Below are positions 45,867 through 56,835 of a DNA stretch of 64,000 nucleotides, in pieces. The notes below the pieces were generated by a model. That model saw only the letters and a program-made list of their open reading frames with translations. It did no database searches and was not told the DNA's origin. The stretch lies in assembly GCA_951799425.1 (NCBI GenBank), contig OX637396.1, positions 34,774,701-34,838,700 of the forward strand, given 5' to 3'. Numbering within the stretch: position 1 is the first letter of the stretch; the number at the start of each line of letters is the position of its first letter. The DNA comes from Ilex aquifolium (taxonomy: Eukaryota > Streptophyta > Magnoliopsida > Aquifoliales > Aquifoliaceae). Made by a program: the position numbers and the translations under genes.

Positions 45867-48800
45867 ATGGCTATCGCTGAAGTTTTCCTGGGTGCGTTTT
45901 TAGCTGTGCTATTCGAGAGATTGACCTCTGACAAGCTGTTGAACTTTGCTCGGAGCATGGGAATTGATACCCAGCAGTTGGAGAAATTGAGCGAAATGTT
46001 GATGACTATTCAAGCAGTGCTTAGCGATGCAGATGCTAAGCAAATAACAGAGAAAGCTGTGAAATTGTGGCTGAATCGTCTCAGTGATTTTGCTTACGAT
46101 TTGGATGATCTACTGGATGAAATTGCCACAGAAGCTTTGGCACATGAATTGAAGTCGGAGACCGAAGCAGCACCTACCACAAGCAAGGTACTGGACCTCC
46201 TCCCTACTTCTATTACTGATTTCCCTGCAACTATCGGGCGCCAGTTAAAGATGGGGCCCAAGATTAAGGAGATCACTCTTAGATTACAAGAAATTGCACA
46301 ACGGAGAGATGGTCTGGGTTTGAGAGTTAATTCCGAAGAGAAGTCAAACACAAGAAGAGAGAGTTTGCCAACAACTTCTTTGGTGAATGAATTCCATGTT
46401 TATGGTCGGGAAAAAGAAAGAAGAGGATTACTTGAATTAGTGCTCAGAGATGAAGCAGGTAATACTGAAGCATGCGTCATTCCAATAGTTGGGATGGGTG
46501 GTGTGGGCAAGACCACTCTTGCTCAACTTGTGTACAATGATGACAAGATTGAGGATTTCTTTGATTTGAAAGCATGGGTGTGTGTTTCTGAAGAGTTCAA
46601 TATATTCATGATCACCAAGATTATTCATGAGGCAGTGACCGAGGAAACATGTGACATCAACGACCTCAACAGGTTGCAAGTGAGTCTCAAAAAGAAACTT
46701 TCTAAAACAAAATTTCTTATTGTTTTAGATGATGTCTGGAATGAGAACTACGAAAAATGGGATCTCCTCTGTGCTCCTTTCCGAGTTGGGCAACCTGGAA
46801 GTAAAATTATTGTTACAACTCGGAATGAAGGTGTTTCATCAACCATGGGTTCTGTTCCTTCTTACCCTCTGGATGTTTTGGCGGAAGACGATTGTTTGTC
46901 TTTGTTGGCTCAACATTCATTGGGCAAAAGAAATTTTGTTGACCATCCAAACTTGGAAGCAATTGGCAAGGCTATTGTCAGAAAGTGTGGACGTTTGCCT
47001 TTGGCAGCAAAGACACTAGGAGGCCTTCTGCGTAATAAACATAGCCCAGATGAGTGGAAAGGTATACTGAATAGCAAAATCTGGGAGTTAGGAGAGGACA
47101 AGAGTCGCATTCTTCCAGCTCTGAGATTAAGCTATCATCATCTCCCTTCTGAGTTGAAGCAAATGTTTGCATATTGTGCTATATTTCCAAAGGACTACGA
47201 GTTTGAAATGGATGAGCTAGTTTTGCTATGGATGGCAGAAGGATTTCTGCAACAATCAGAAGAAATGGAAGTGTTAGGTGGAAAGTGTTTCATGGAGCTA
47301 TTATCAAGGTCCTTCTTCCAACGTTCAGGTGGCACGGAGTCAAAATTTGTGATGCATGACCTTTTGAATGATCTAGCTCAATATGTTGCGGGAGAAACAT
47401 GCTTTAGATTGGATGATAATATGGAGGGCCATAAAGGGTGTAAGATTTCTGAAAAAGCTCGCCACTCGTCATTGATTCGCCACAAATACGATGTCTATAA
47501 AAGATTCAAGCCATTTCATGAGCTTCGGGGTTTGCGGACTTTCATACTGCTGCCAATTTATTCATCGGATTGGCGCTGGAACAAGTATTTTTTAAGCAAT
47601 AGCGTTTTGGTCAAGTTACTATCAAAATTACGGTGCTTAAGAGTCTTATCTTTGAGTGGGTACAACATAAGTGAGCTACCCAACTCCATTGGGGATTTGA
47701 AGCATCTGCGGTACCTTAATTTATCTTGGACCTTCATTGAATCGTTGCCAGAATCAGTGAGTACTCTCTACAATTTACAGACACTGTCATTAAGACGATG
47801 TTGGAGACTTCGTAAGTTGCCCACAAACATTGGAAATTTGGTGAACCTGCGCCATCTTGACATTCGAAATACTTCATCATTAAAAGAGATGCCTTCAGGG
47901 ATCAGTAGATTGAAATGTTTGCGAACATTGCCAAAGATTATTGTTGGCAAAAATAATGGATTTGGACTCGGAGATTTGAATGGCTTATCGCTTCTAAGAA
48001 GTGAGCTTTCCATTGAAGGGTTAGAAAATGTTACGAAAATGCGGGATGCAGAGGAGGCCAATTTAAGTTGTAAGCAGGATCTTAATGTGTTGGAATTCAA
48101 ATGGAATAGTAACATTGAAGATTCTCAAAATGAAGGGCTACAGGTTAGTGTGTTTGGCATGCTACAACCACATAGAGAATTGAAAAGTCTTAAAATTGAG
48201 TTCTACAGGGGCATTGCATTTCCTAGTTGGATTGGGGATCCGTCCTTCTCTAAAACAGTGTACATTAAACTCAAAGGTTGTACAAAATGCGTGTATTTAC
48301 CACCACTCGGCCAACTACCCTTGCTCAAAGAACTCTACATAGAAGACATGCATGCTGTAAAAAGCGTGGGTGTAGAGTTCTATTGCAGTGGTAGCACTTC
48401 GGAGATTGCATTTCGCTCGCTCGAGATTCTGGGGTTTGACAATATGCCAAATTGGGAGGAATGGTCTTTTCCTTATTGTGTTGATTTTGGAGGACTTTTC
48501 CCTTGCCTTCGTAAGCTTACTATACACAAATGTCCTAAGCTGGTGAGTGTTCCACACTTGAGACTTCCCTCTCTTCTTGATTTAATCATAAAATATTGTG
48601 ACAGGGCGGTGTTGAAAAGTTTCACTGGATTATCCTCATTAACCAATTTGACAATTGTGAATATGTCGGGAATAACTCATCTGCCGAAGGAGTTCACGAA
48701 TGAGTTGGTGTCACTTAAAGTTCTTGAAATTGAAGATTGTGCCACGTTGATGACTCTCTGGCAGAATGGGATTGCACCGGAAGAAGACATTTCGAGTTTG

Positions 48801-50216
48801 CAACACCTAAAGGTCTGGCGGTGTCCTCTACTTGTGCAACTGTTAGATGAAGATCGAAGGCTACCTTGCAATCTTGAAAGTTTGAATTTAAGCTCTTGTG
48901 AAAATCTGGAGAGGTTGCCTTATGGACTAAAAAGCCATACATATCTCAAGAAGGTGACTATCAACAGTTGCCCAAAGCTTGTTTGGTTTCCAGAGGACAG
49001 TCTCCCGCCCATGCTTAGTCATCTTTCCGTTACAAACCTCAATTCTCTGGAGTCCATCCCTAATTGCTTCACTCGTCTTGAAGTGTTGGAGCTCTGGCAT
49101 TGCTCGTCTCTGAGATCCTTGCCGACAGACACTCTTATTTCCACGCTTAAGCATGTTCTCATCAAGGATTATTACGGGAATTTGAAGTGGCTTAAAGAGA
49201 CGGTCAAGCAGAGCATCATGTTAGGAAGCTTTGGGATCAGTAATTGGCCCAATTTGGAGAGTTTTATAGTACAGGTGTCAAAGTTTTCACTTGATTTGAG
49301 GTATCAAATGGACCACTCGCTCTCAGGAAGGGGTTTGCTCACTCCCAACCTAACAAGTCTTCGGATCTATGCGTTAGAAAATTCCTTTTCCTTTCCTTGC
49401 CAAAGTCAAAGCCTCGCCTTCCTCAAAAAACTCGAGATAGTGGACTGTCAAAGTCTTGAGTCCTTTCCTGACCAAAAGTTGCCCCCCAACCTAGAAGAGC
49501 TATATATCTCCAATTGCAAAGAACTTAAGCCTCTATCAGAGAGTGGCCTACAAAGTCTCTCCTCTCTTCGGCATTTCACCATGAAAAGTGTATATCCAAC
49601 GCTAACTTCCTTTCCGGACTCATGTTTTCTTCCTGCTACTCTAAAATTCCTGAGTATTGACAAATTCTCAAATCTCAAGTCTCTTTCGAAGGGCCTCCAA
49701 AACTTGACCTCCCTTGAGAAACTAGAGATTGAGAATTGCCCAGAGCTCGAGTCTCTCTCTGAGGGGCTCCAAAACCTGACCTCTCTTGAGAGACTAGAAA
49801 TTTGCAATTGCCCAGAGCTTGAGTCTTCCTCTGAGGGGCTCCAAAACTTGACTTCTCTCAAGTATCTTACAATCAAAAGGTGCGACAAGTTGGGTTCCTT
49901 GCCGAACGAAACGATACTTGACACACTTTCAAGCCTGATGATAGAAAACTGCCCACTTCTTGAAGCACAGTTTTCCAAGGAGAAAGGAGTTGATTGGCCC
50001 AAGATCGCTCACATCCCCTGCGTTCAGATTGTTTCTTTCAGGTACCATTCACGTTCCATTTCTTTCCTTATGATCTGCTTGCCCCTGTTTTCAATTTTTT
50101 TTTTCGTTTGGCTGGGATCCTCTGTTTTCACGTTGCATTTTTTTTTTTGCTTCTGTTTTCAATTTGTTTTAATCATGTCCATGCCTATAAAGACAAAAAG
50201 GGAAACTTACACTTAG
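45867..50216 (+). CDS. CC-NBS-LRR disease-resistance protein
   Basis: A 1,449-codon frame without interruption; the start is chosen at MAIAEVFLGA, in the context aaacaaATGGC. Residues 1-100 form the coiled-coil domain, with DFAYDLDDLLDEIATEAL near 74-91. The NB-ARC domain has the P-loop GMGGVGKTT (209-217), kinase-2 LIVLDDVW (284-291), RNBS-B GSKIIVTTR (311-319), a GLPL variant CGRLPLA (374-380), RNBS-D FAYCAIFPKDYEF (434-446) and MHDLL (496-500). About 850 residues of leucine-rich repeats follow. Such receptors sense pathogen effectors and act in the cytoplasm or at the membrane. All nucleotide-binding motifs are intact, so it is probably functional. A CAG|GTACC donor at 50041 and an acceptor before 50628 suggest splicing to a mini-exon ending TGA 50647-50649; this would replace the hydrophobic, low-complexity last 58 residues. 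Confidence 0.93.
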   Translation: MAIAEVFLGAFLAVLFERLTSDKLLNFARSMGIDTQQLEKLSEMLMTIQAVLSDADAKQITEKAVKLWLNRLSDFAYDLDDLLDEIATEALAHELKSETEAAPTTSKVLDLLPTSITDFPATIGRQLKMGPKIKEITLRLQEIAQRRDGLGLRVNSEEKSNTRRESLPTTSLVNEFHVYGREKERRGLLELVLRDEAGNTEACVIPIVGMGGVGKTTLAQLVYNDDKIEDFFDLKAWVCVSEEFNIFMITKIIHEAVTEETCDINDLNRLQVSLKKKLSKTKFLIVLDDVWNENYEKWDLLCAPFRVGQPGSKIIVTTRNEGVSSTMGSVPSYPLDVLAEDDCLSLLAQHSLGKRNFVDHPNLEAIGKAIVRKCGRLPLAAKTLGGLLRNKHSPDEWKGILNSKIWELGEDKSRILPALRLSYHHLPSELKQMFAYCAIFPKDYEFEMDELVLLWMAEGFLQQSEEMEVLGGKCFMELLSRSFFQRSGGTESKFVMHDLLNDLAQYVAGETCFRLDDNMEGHKGCKISEKARHSSLIRHKYDVYKRFKPFHELRGLRTFILLPIYSSDWRWNKYFLSNSVLVKLLSKLRCLRVLSLSGYNISELPNSIGDLKHLRYLNLSWTFIESLPESVSTLYNLQTLSLRRCWRLRKLPTNIGNLVNLRHLDIRNTSSLKEMPSGISRLKCLRTLPKIIVGKNNGFGLGDLNGLSLLRSELSIEGLENVTKMRDAEEANLSCKQDLNVLEFKWNSNIEDSQNEGLQVSVFGMLQPHRELKSLKIEFYRGIAFPSWIGDPSFSKTVYIKLKGCTKCVYLPPLGQLPLLKELYIEDMHAVKSVGVEFYCSGSTSEIAFRSLEILGFDNMPNWEEWSFPYCVDFGGLFPCLRKLTIHKCPKLVSVPHLRLPSLLDLIIKYCDRAVLKSFTGLSSLTNLTIVNMSGITHLPKEFTNELVSLKVLEIEDCATLMTLWQNGIAPEEDISSLQHLKVWRCPLLVQLLDEDRRLPCNLESLNLSSCENLERLPYGLKSHTYLKKVTINSCPKLVWFPEDSLPPMLSHLSVTNLNSLESIPNCFTRLEVLELWHCSSLRSLPTDTLISTLKHVLIKDYYGNLKWLKETVKQSIMLGSFGISNWPNLESFIVQVSKFSLDLRYQMDHSLSGRGLLTPNLTSLRIYALENSFSFPCQSQSLAFLKKLEIVDCQSLESFPDQKLPPNLEELYISNCKELKPLSESGLQSLSSLRHFTMKSVYPTLTSFPDSCFLPATLKFLSIDKFSNLKSLSKGLQNLTSLEKLEIENCPELESLSEGLQNLTSLERLEICNCPELESSSEGLQNLTSLKYLTIKRCDKLGSLPNETILDTLSSLMIENCPLLEAQFSKEKGVDWPKIAHIPCVQIVSFRYHSRSISFLMICLPLFSIFFFVWLGSSVFTLHFFFCFCFQFVLIMSMPIKTKRETYT
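49678..49893 (+). repeat. 72-bp LRR-coding tandem repeat, three units
   Basis: Units start at 49678, 49750 and 49822. Each encodes 24 residues of the form SLS-GLQNLTSLE-LEI-NCPELE. Two extra units are present relative to the paralogous fragment near 10290-10370, which has one. The frame is kept, adding two LRRs to the C-terminal solenoid. Confidence 0.9.
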
Positions 50217-50649
50217 AACCCCAACACTATGACCCAAATCTCATTTTGGTCCTCTATAATCAATTTTGTCATATTTCCCTTATATTAATTGGTTTCATTC
50301 ACATGGCCCCAAATCCCAATGATTGATAACTCATGCATGAAAATTGACTACATTGCATGCCACTTTATTGCTGCAAAATTCAGTGGTTTTGATGCATTTC
50401 CATCTAAAGCAAAATGAAGCTTTGGATTTAGGATTATGTGAAACCAGTTCATTTAGTTAAAAGTTCAATGAGAAAAATACCAATCGTAGAAGAGGCAATG
50501 TAAAATTGTAGTCATGATTTATATGTGTAATCTATCCAATTGAAAGCAAACTAAGACTCATTTTGATATGTGTTTATCTATCGTTCAGCATGCTGCTAAA
50601 CTTCCTGCTTTGTGTTGATGTTTACAGGAGAAGATGTGGCCTGTTTTGA

Positions 50650-50975
50650 TGAGCAACTTTCTTATGTGCCAACCACAGATGATTTCGGTTTTATTTGTTC
50701 TTGGTAAATGTTTTGCTGCCATTTTTTTCCTCTTTATATTTTGTATTTCCAAGTATTATATTATTGTCTAAGAGTGCACTAGTTGCTTGTAATTTATATT
50801 AGGATATGTATTGCCAACTTCATGTTGTAAATGATTGGTATCAAGTTTAGCTATGAGATTGTTAGTCAAAAACTAATGAAGGATTTTGCACATTTGCCCG
50901 ATGGGGATTCTAATTTGGCTAGTCCTTGTTTAGCTACTGAGTTATTTACCTAAGTTTTCGTAAGCTTTGAAACTA
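50650..50975 (+). other. 3' untranslated/flanking region of the resistance gene
   Basis: T-rich DNA collinear with 11065-11440 in the paralogue. It contains ttatattattgtctaagagtgcact in both copies (split here by a slash: ttatattattg/tctaagagtgcact). No clear poly(A) signal stands out. Confidence 0.5.
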
Positions 50976-51683
50976 CTAGTTTTTACACACGTGCGTTGCA
51001 CGTCAACTATTTGATCGTGAGTCATTTTTCACTGTCAATCGTTATTTAAAATGAATAATCACTACCAATCATTTAAAAAAAATATCAATAGAAGATATTA
51101 CGGCTATACAGTAAACTACTACTATATTTTCCCCTAGTATGGGAACCCCGAGTAAAAATGTATATAGAATTCTAAAAGAAAATAAATAATTTTGAGTGAA
51201 GACCAGAAGTATGGCATAACTGAAAATTTGCAATTCGCAACTCGAAGAGGTTTAGTTCCAAGAAACGAACTACTTGTAGGCATTTTCTTTGCCATCAGAA
51301 AATTCAAGATACTTATCATGTCTCTGATTAAAAAACTACGATTGAACAGATATCACTTTAACAACATAGAATTTTTATACAATTGACTTAATTCTAGTGA
51401 CTGCACAGTATTCGTATCGGCAGAAGGTATAACTCATTTACAGCTGGTGGATGAATGGCAAAAGAGAATTTATTGTACCAAATGAGGGTAAATATGGAAA
51501 ACAAAAGTTTTTCTTCTTATTGTAGGTATTATTATAGTGCTAATGTATTATAGATATAATCAGTTTCATAATAAAAGAAGACTAAAAGACATTATAGATA
51601 TGATTGACTTTATATCAATAGTTACGGATAAAAATGGAATATAAATATTTTTCAAGTATCCCCACATTTTTAAATAGTATAGA
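50976..51683 (-). mobile_element. 708-bp non-autonomous Helitron with known empty site
   Basis: On the minus strand it begins TCTATACTATTTAAAAATG and ends with the hairpin ACGTGC-aac-GCACGT followed by GTGTAAAAACTAG. It lies between A and T. Removing it gives gaaacta|ttatttg, which aligns base for base with ggaattattatttg near 11440 in the paralogous flank, with no target duplication. This fixes both ends. It has no coding capacity and belongs to a different family from the CCA-rich array. Confidence 0.92.
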
Positions 51684-52379
51684 TTATTTGTTCGTTGTCA
51701 TTGAAAGAGATTATAAATGTGTAAATAGAAAAGTGTTGACAAAAAAAAAAAAAAAAAAAAAAGAAGAATTAGATAAGCAATGCAACGAATAATGTGGTTT
51801 ACTAGAAATTTACTGTTACATTGTATAGAGTTGTTGATCGTCCTTAGTCTATATGGAGTGTACTTACCTAACTGACCCACAAAATTTTTTGGGTCAAATT
51901 GTCAGCATATTGTACTGATTTATATCCAAATACTATTTTTCAAGATAATAGATTTGAGGAATCAAATTATTATTGGACATATTTATCGAATACCTTCTAT
52001 CACTTGCTAATAAATGGATCAAATGGGCATTGAAGTGCAATCTATTTAGACCGAAACCCAACTTATGCTATGGTGAACCAAGTAATAAATGAAATTTTAT
52101 CGAGCAAAATATACTAGTCTTGATAACTTCCTGACCAAATTATGGTTCTCAAAGTGCATTCAATTGTCATTCTTGCACAGCGTCAACACAAGCTATTGCA
52201 TCAAATTGTCCCTCAGCAACATAGTCATAGACAAACTTTTATCAAGCTCGCATCGTCCAGCAAGGATTTTGTGATTGTGGTCCTTGATGACATCCAGTGG
52301 AACATATTGCGATGATGAACATAGTGTTTTGTTCCTTACCTAGATAAAGTTGTGGGGATAATATGATACCAGTAGCCAG
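51684..52379 (+). other. R-gene 3' flank resumed, paralogous to 11444-12484
   Basis: It aligns with the flank of the broken paralogue through agagttgttgatc and ggtcaaattgtcagcat to aagttgtggggataat. It contains a poly(A) run at 51740-51761. Relative to the other copy about 395 bases are missing at 52262. No gene. Confidence 0.8.
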
Positions 52380-54253
52380 AAGACAATTGATTGTAGCATA
52401 ATGCTAGACAGCCACTCTCAAAAATAAAACGAAGAACATGAATAAGCGAAGAACAAGTAACTATGATAGTTAACGTCGTCATCTGATGCAAGTTTGATTA
52501 TCGTAGACAAGTATAAAAACCATAAGCTAATTGAAGAGGAAGAGATGGAGGTTATTTTCCTATACGAGAACCGGCAGTTTCCTGGTCATTCACAACATCA
52601 AAGCAAGTTCTGAATACTTGTTGTCTCTCACTCTCTTTCTGAGAATATAAGCAAAGTAAAGAATCACTGAAGTATTTGTCCAACAGTCCATATAAGAGAC
52701 CATACCAAAGAAACTTTGGGAAATTCATTGAAGTACTTTGACATGAAAGCATTACAGATAGGGAGGGACAAAGCTTACTGATTCATTCTGCCTCCTTGGT
52801 TACGATTGTTTGTAGAATGGGTTCAATTGTCTTGTTCCAAGACTTCCTTGGATGAAGTTTTTAAAGCGATGAGCACACAGAGTAATGAATTAATAAAAAT
52901 AGAATCTTTTATTAATTCAATTGAATAGATTTCAGTTATAGAGAGATTGAATTAACTGCGTTTGATTACAACACTAACTACTTCCTAAAACTAATTTTAA
53001 CACTACTCCTAAATGTCCTAATCGTGGGTCTTGTGGGGGTTTGAATTGTTCTTCAACTTCCTTCTTGTCCATCTTTTATTGTTATTTCCTTCGACGGTTT
53101 TTCCTTTTCATCGACAATTACCTAACTTGTAACTCCTAGATAATTATTCCACTTTTAAGCAAGTCTATGGTTGATCATCTCCCGCCTTGTCCAGATTTTA
53201 ACACGTGGCTCCTTCTTAATATTTCTTAAACTTATCCAAATGCCAAATGCCAAATGACAAATGCATCCAATGCATCTATAATTTATATTTTAAGTCCAAA
53301 CTGTTCCCTAACTCCAGATTCGAAACTTCATCATTAACAATTTTAATACTATCAGTTCTTTTGTATTCCTCTTTTAGTTTTGTCTGCAGACTGCAGCATG
53401 TGAAAACATGAGTAAGATTCAAAACACCCAAGAGAGAGAGAGAAACATAAGATATGGCAAAAGAGGTATTTACATTTATGGTTATTGTCTCTAATACTTG
53501 TATCATTTTCCTCCTCAACCATGTCCTCAGGTCATGATACTACATTACAAAAAAGTGGACATGTTTGAGATTGCAAGAGGAGTTCTTTATCTAAATGTCA
53601 CCCAAACGTAATGAGAGTTTCATGGTCACCCAACCACAAGATTAGCTTCCTCTATTGCGTATTAGAACTAATGATGAGGGAAGGATTATGGTAGACAAAA
53701 GTGTTCCTGAAGTTGACGGCATGAACTTCTATATCCTAGTCATATGTAAAAATTTATTAGGTTCACTATCAAAACCTTTTCGAATTTTCTTTATTACATG
53801 TTATTGCTATATGATATGTTTTTTTCCTTTGTATATGTGGGTATATTTAGAGTATGTACAGCTAACAGCGATAATATAAGAAATATATGGATATATTGAG
53901 CATGTACAACTGATTTGTTCGTGCTATATTTTGAAATATTGAAATATTACTTTCTAAAAATGCGATTAATTGATCATAAAATCCAAATTTCTGAGCAAAA
54001 GACAAATAAAATTAGAACAATTTCACATTAAAGTATTAAAATTTAGATAGAGAAAAATTATCATTGTACTCGGTCCTAATGTTTCAAATCAAATTGGATG
54101 AATTAGAAGAATCAATCAACACTATTACAACCCAAATAAATAAAATTTGACACCTCCGCAAAATTCAACTACTCTCCAAATCCTATAGAGACAATTTTAC
54201 TGTAGAGTGTCAAACATAGGAGTTTTGAAAGACAGAATGGAAAAAGAAGAGGC
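52380..54253. other. Intergenic, no gene recognised
   Basis: Unique, moderately AT-rich DNA. A minus-strand open stretch (52552-52752) has a protein-like composition but no recognised family. No transposon ends were found. Confidence 0.4.
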
Positions 54254-55796
54254 TGATCTCCTGGATTACTCTCTTGGCACAAATTATCTTCATTATTTTA
54301 AAAATGGGAAATTGGAAGGGAGTACATCAAATTGGAGTTAATTGTAAAAAAATACACAGAAAAAAAATGTAGAGTAAAAAAATCCTTAACTTTGATACTT
54401 ATTTGTTTCCAAGTACATTATTTGAAATTTTCATATTTTCTTCTGACCTTTATATCCTCCCTTGATCCATGCGTTTTTTTTTTTGGAAAGTGGTGCATCA
54501 AACATCTCATAGTTTTATGGGAGAACTGTAATATTCCGTATTTTTATGTCCTCTCTTGATTCATGTGTATTTTTTTTTTTTTTTTGAAAGTGATTTTATT
54601 TTCAAATTATATTTAATGCACATTGATTCATGCGTATTTTTTTTTGGAAAGTGGTTTTGTTTTTAAATTATATTAATATCTGAACTCCATAACAGTGTAA
54701 TAATATCTGATCTCCTGGATTACTCTCTTGGCACAAATTATCTTCATTATTTTAAAAATGGGAAATTGGAAGGGAGTACATCAAATTGGAGTTAATTGTA
54801 AAAAAATACACAGAAAAAAAATGTAGAGTAAAAAAATCCTTAACTTTGATACTTATTTGTTTCCAAGTACATTATTTGAAATTTTCATATTTTCTTCTGA
54901 CCTTTATATCCTCCCTTGATCCATGCGTTTTTTTTTTTTGGAAAGTGGTGCATCAAACATCTCATAGTTTTATGGGAGAACTGTAATATTCCGTATTTTT
55001 ATGTCCTCCCTTGATTCATGTGTATTTTTTTTTTTTTTTGAAAGTGATTTTATTTTCAAATTATATTTAATGCACATTGATTCATACGTATTTTTTTTGG
55101 AAAGTGGTTTTGTTTTTAAATTATATTAATATCTGAACTCCATAACAGTGTAATAATAACAGTGTAATAAGACATTTACACAAAATATTGTATTTTTACA
55201 TTTTATCAAACATATATTTTCATATAATTTCATTCAAAATAGTCCATATCTATTTTGAATTTGTTACCACATGCACAAAACCACTGAACACTGTTTTTGT
55301 TATAGTGTATTGTTACACTGTTTTTATTACAGTGTATTGTTACACTGTTTTTGTTACACAATTACTTAATAAATTTGTTACGTTTTTGTTACAGTGTAAA
55401 TAATTTTATATTTCAAATTATCTAAAAAAATAATTAACAAATTTTAAAATTCAAACAAAGTGATATATCCTAAAATAAACGGAATATTAAAGTTCTCCCA
55501 TAAAACTAGGAGATATTTAATACATAAATATAATTTAAAAACAAAACCACTTTCAAAAAAAAAAAAAAACGCATGAATCAAGGTGCATTAGAGATTTCGA
55601 ATTAAATGACCCTAAATTTCAGCGCTTAAGATAAATGTTTTGTTACATTTTTTAGAAAAGAAAATTTTACAAAATGGGCATTTACATCTTTATATCTTAG
55701 TTGTGTACTTTTTTCCAAAATATTTTATTTTGTGTATTTTTTTATAATTATGTCTAATTTGGTGTACTGACTTCCAAATGACCCTTTTAAAAATAG
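54254..55796. mobile_element. Foldback/TIR element with a 454-bp internal tandem duplication
   Basis: The left arm from about 54294 (ggaaattggaaggg, then ttaattgtaaaaaaatacaca) matches the reverse complement of the right arm ending at about 55796. A second inverted match joins 54470-54600 to 55480-55585. Copies 54254-54707 and 54708-55160 are nearly identical direct repeats. The centre (55280-55400) repeats acactgtttttgttacagtg. No transposase is present, so this is a non-autonomous DNA element. The duplication extends slightly outside the left arm, so it postdates insertion. Confidence 0.7.
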
Positions 55797-55812
55797 ACTG
55801 AGTTTTTGGAAC

Positions 55813-56330
55813 TGATGGGGCCCAACCCAGACCTAACCCAGTTTAAAAATACAGATAAGATCCAACTCAAATATACAAGTTAAGCCTACCACAGGATCAA
55901 GGATCAACCTCGCCATCTTTAGAGGCTCAGTCCACAACTGACAGACGAAGAGATATTCGTAGGACGAAATCATTGGATGCATGACGCCACCTCCACAAAA
56001 TTGCCTCGTCTGTTACGAGAATGGTGCTATCTCCGCCGAACTGCCTCGCCTATTACTAGAATGGTGCCACATCCACCGAACTGTCTCACCTATTACTAGA
56101 ATGATGCATCAATCTGTGAGGAGGCTCCTATAAATTCTAAACATCACCTACACAAAGAGCATCACACACATCATCACTTACATCATAGTCCTCTACAATA
56201 CTTGAGCAATACAACAATCATGTTATCGTAGTCATTCATAATGGAGTAGGTTACTCTGACCGAACTATTTAATTTGTGTTTGTTTATGTTGAATCTCCTT
56301 CTTAATTACTGCATTTAATACTTAACAGGT
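55813..56330 (+). mobile_element. Possible LTR with 39-bp tandem repeats
   Basis: The stretch begins TGATGGGGCCCAACC. It contains three 39-base units at about 55990-56106 (each with gcctcg-ctattactagaatggtgc), a TATAAATTC box at about 56130, and ends near cttaaca before ggtggtgc. The layout of U3 repeats, TATA, and a 200-base R/U5 resembles an LTR. However, no matching target duplication was found and no internal region follows, so the call is tentative. From 56331 to 56835 nothing is recognised. Confidence 0.4.
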
Positions 56331-56835
56331 GGTGCATAAATATATTTTGTGCATAAACCATGGATGCTTAGTTCATGATCAGAAATGGAAATCTGGAATT
56401 TGCATCACTTGTGGATTTATTGACCTTCCTTGAATCGAATCTCGTTAAATCTTTTGAGACAACTTTCTTTCTTTGAAGTTACCGGAAAAAAGAACATTTT
56501 TTCTTTGAAGGCTACAAGTCATCAACATATACAACTTTACAAGACCTCATCGATTTCAATCTCCATCTCCTAAAGATTTGATGAAGACGACTTTGGTTCG
56601 GGCCGAAGCCTCACTGAAATTTCCAAAATTTTTGGGGTCTTTTTGAAATTTTAAAAAAATCTAAAAGTTTTTTTAAACCTTGCCCCCACAAAAATATGTA
56701 AAAAACTTGGGTATAGTTTCATATTTTAAAAAACAAATGGAATTATTTTAAAATTTTAAAATTTAGATTTTAACTTGAATTCAATTTGAGGGAGAATTCG
56801 ATTAGTTAAATATAAATTAATAATTTTAAACGATT

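Noticed and set aside
55813..56330. Complete solo LTR
   Set aside because: TG start and TATA box are present, but no CA end with a matching 5-bp duplication could be found. Listed only as a possible LTR.
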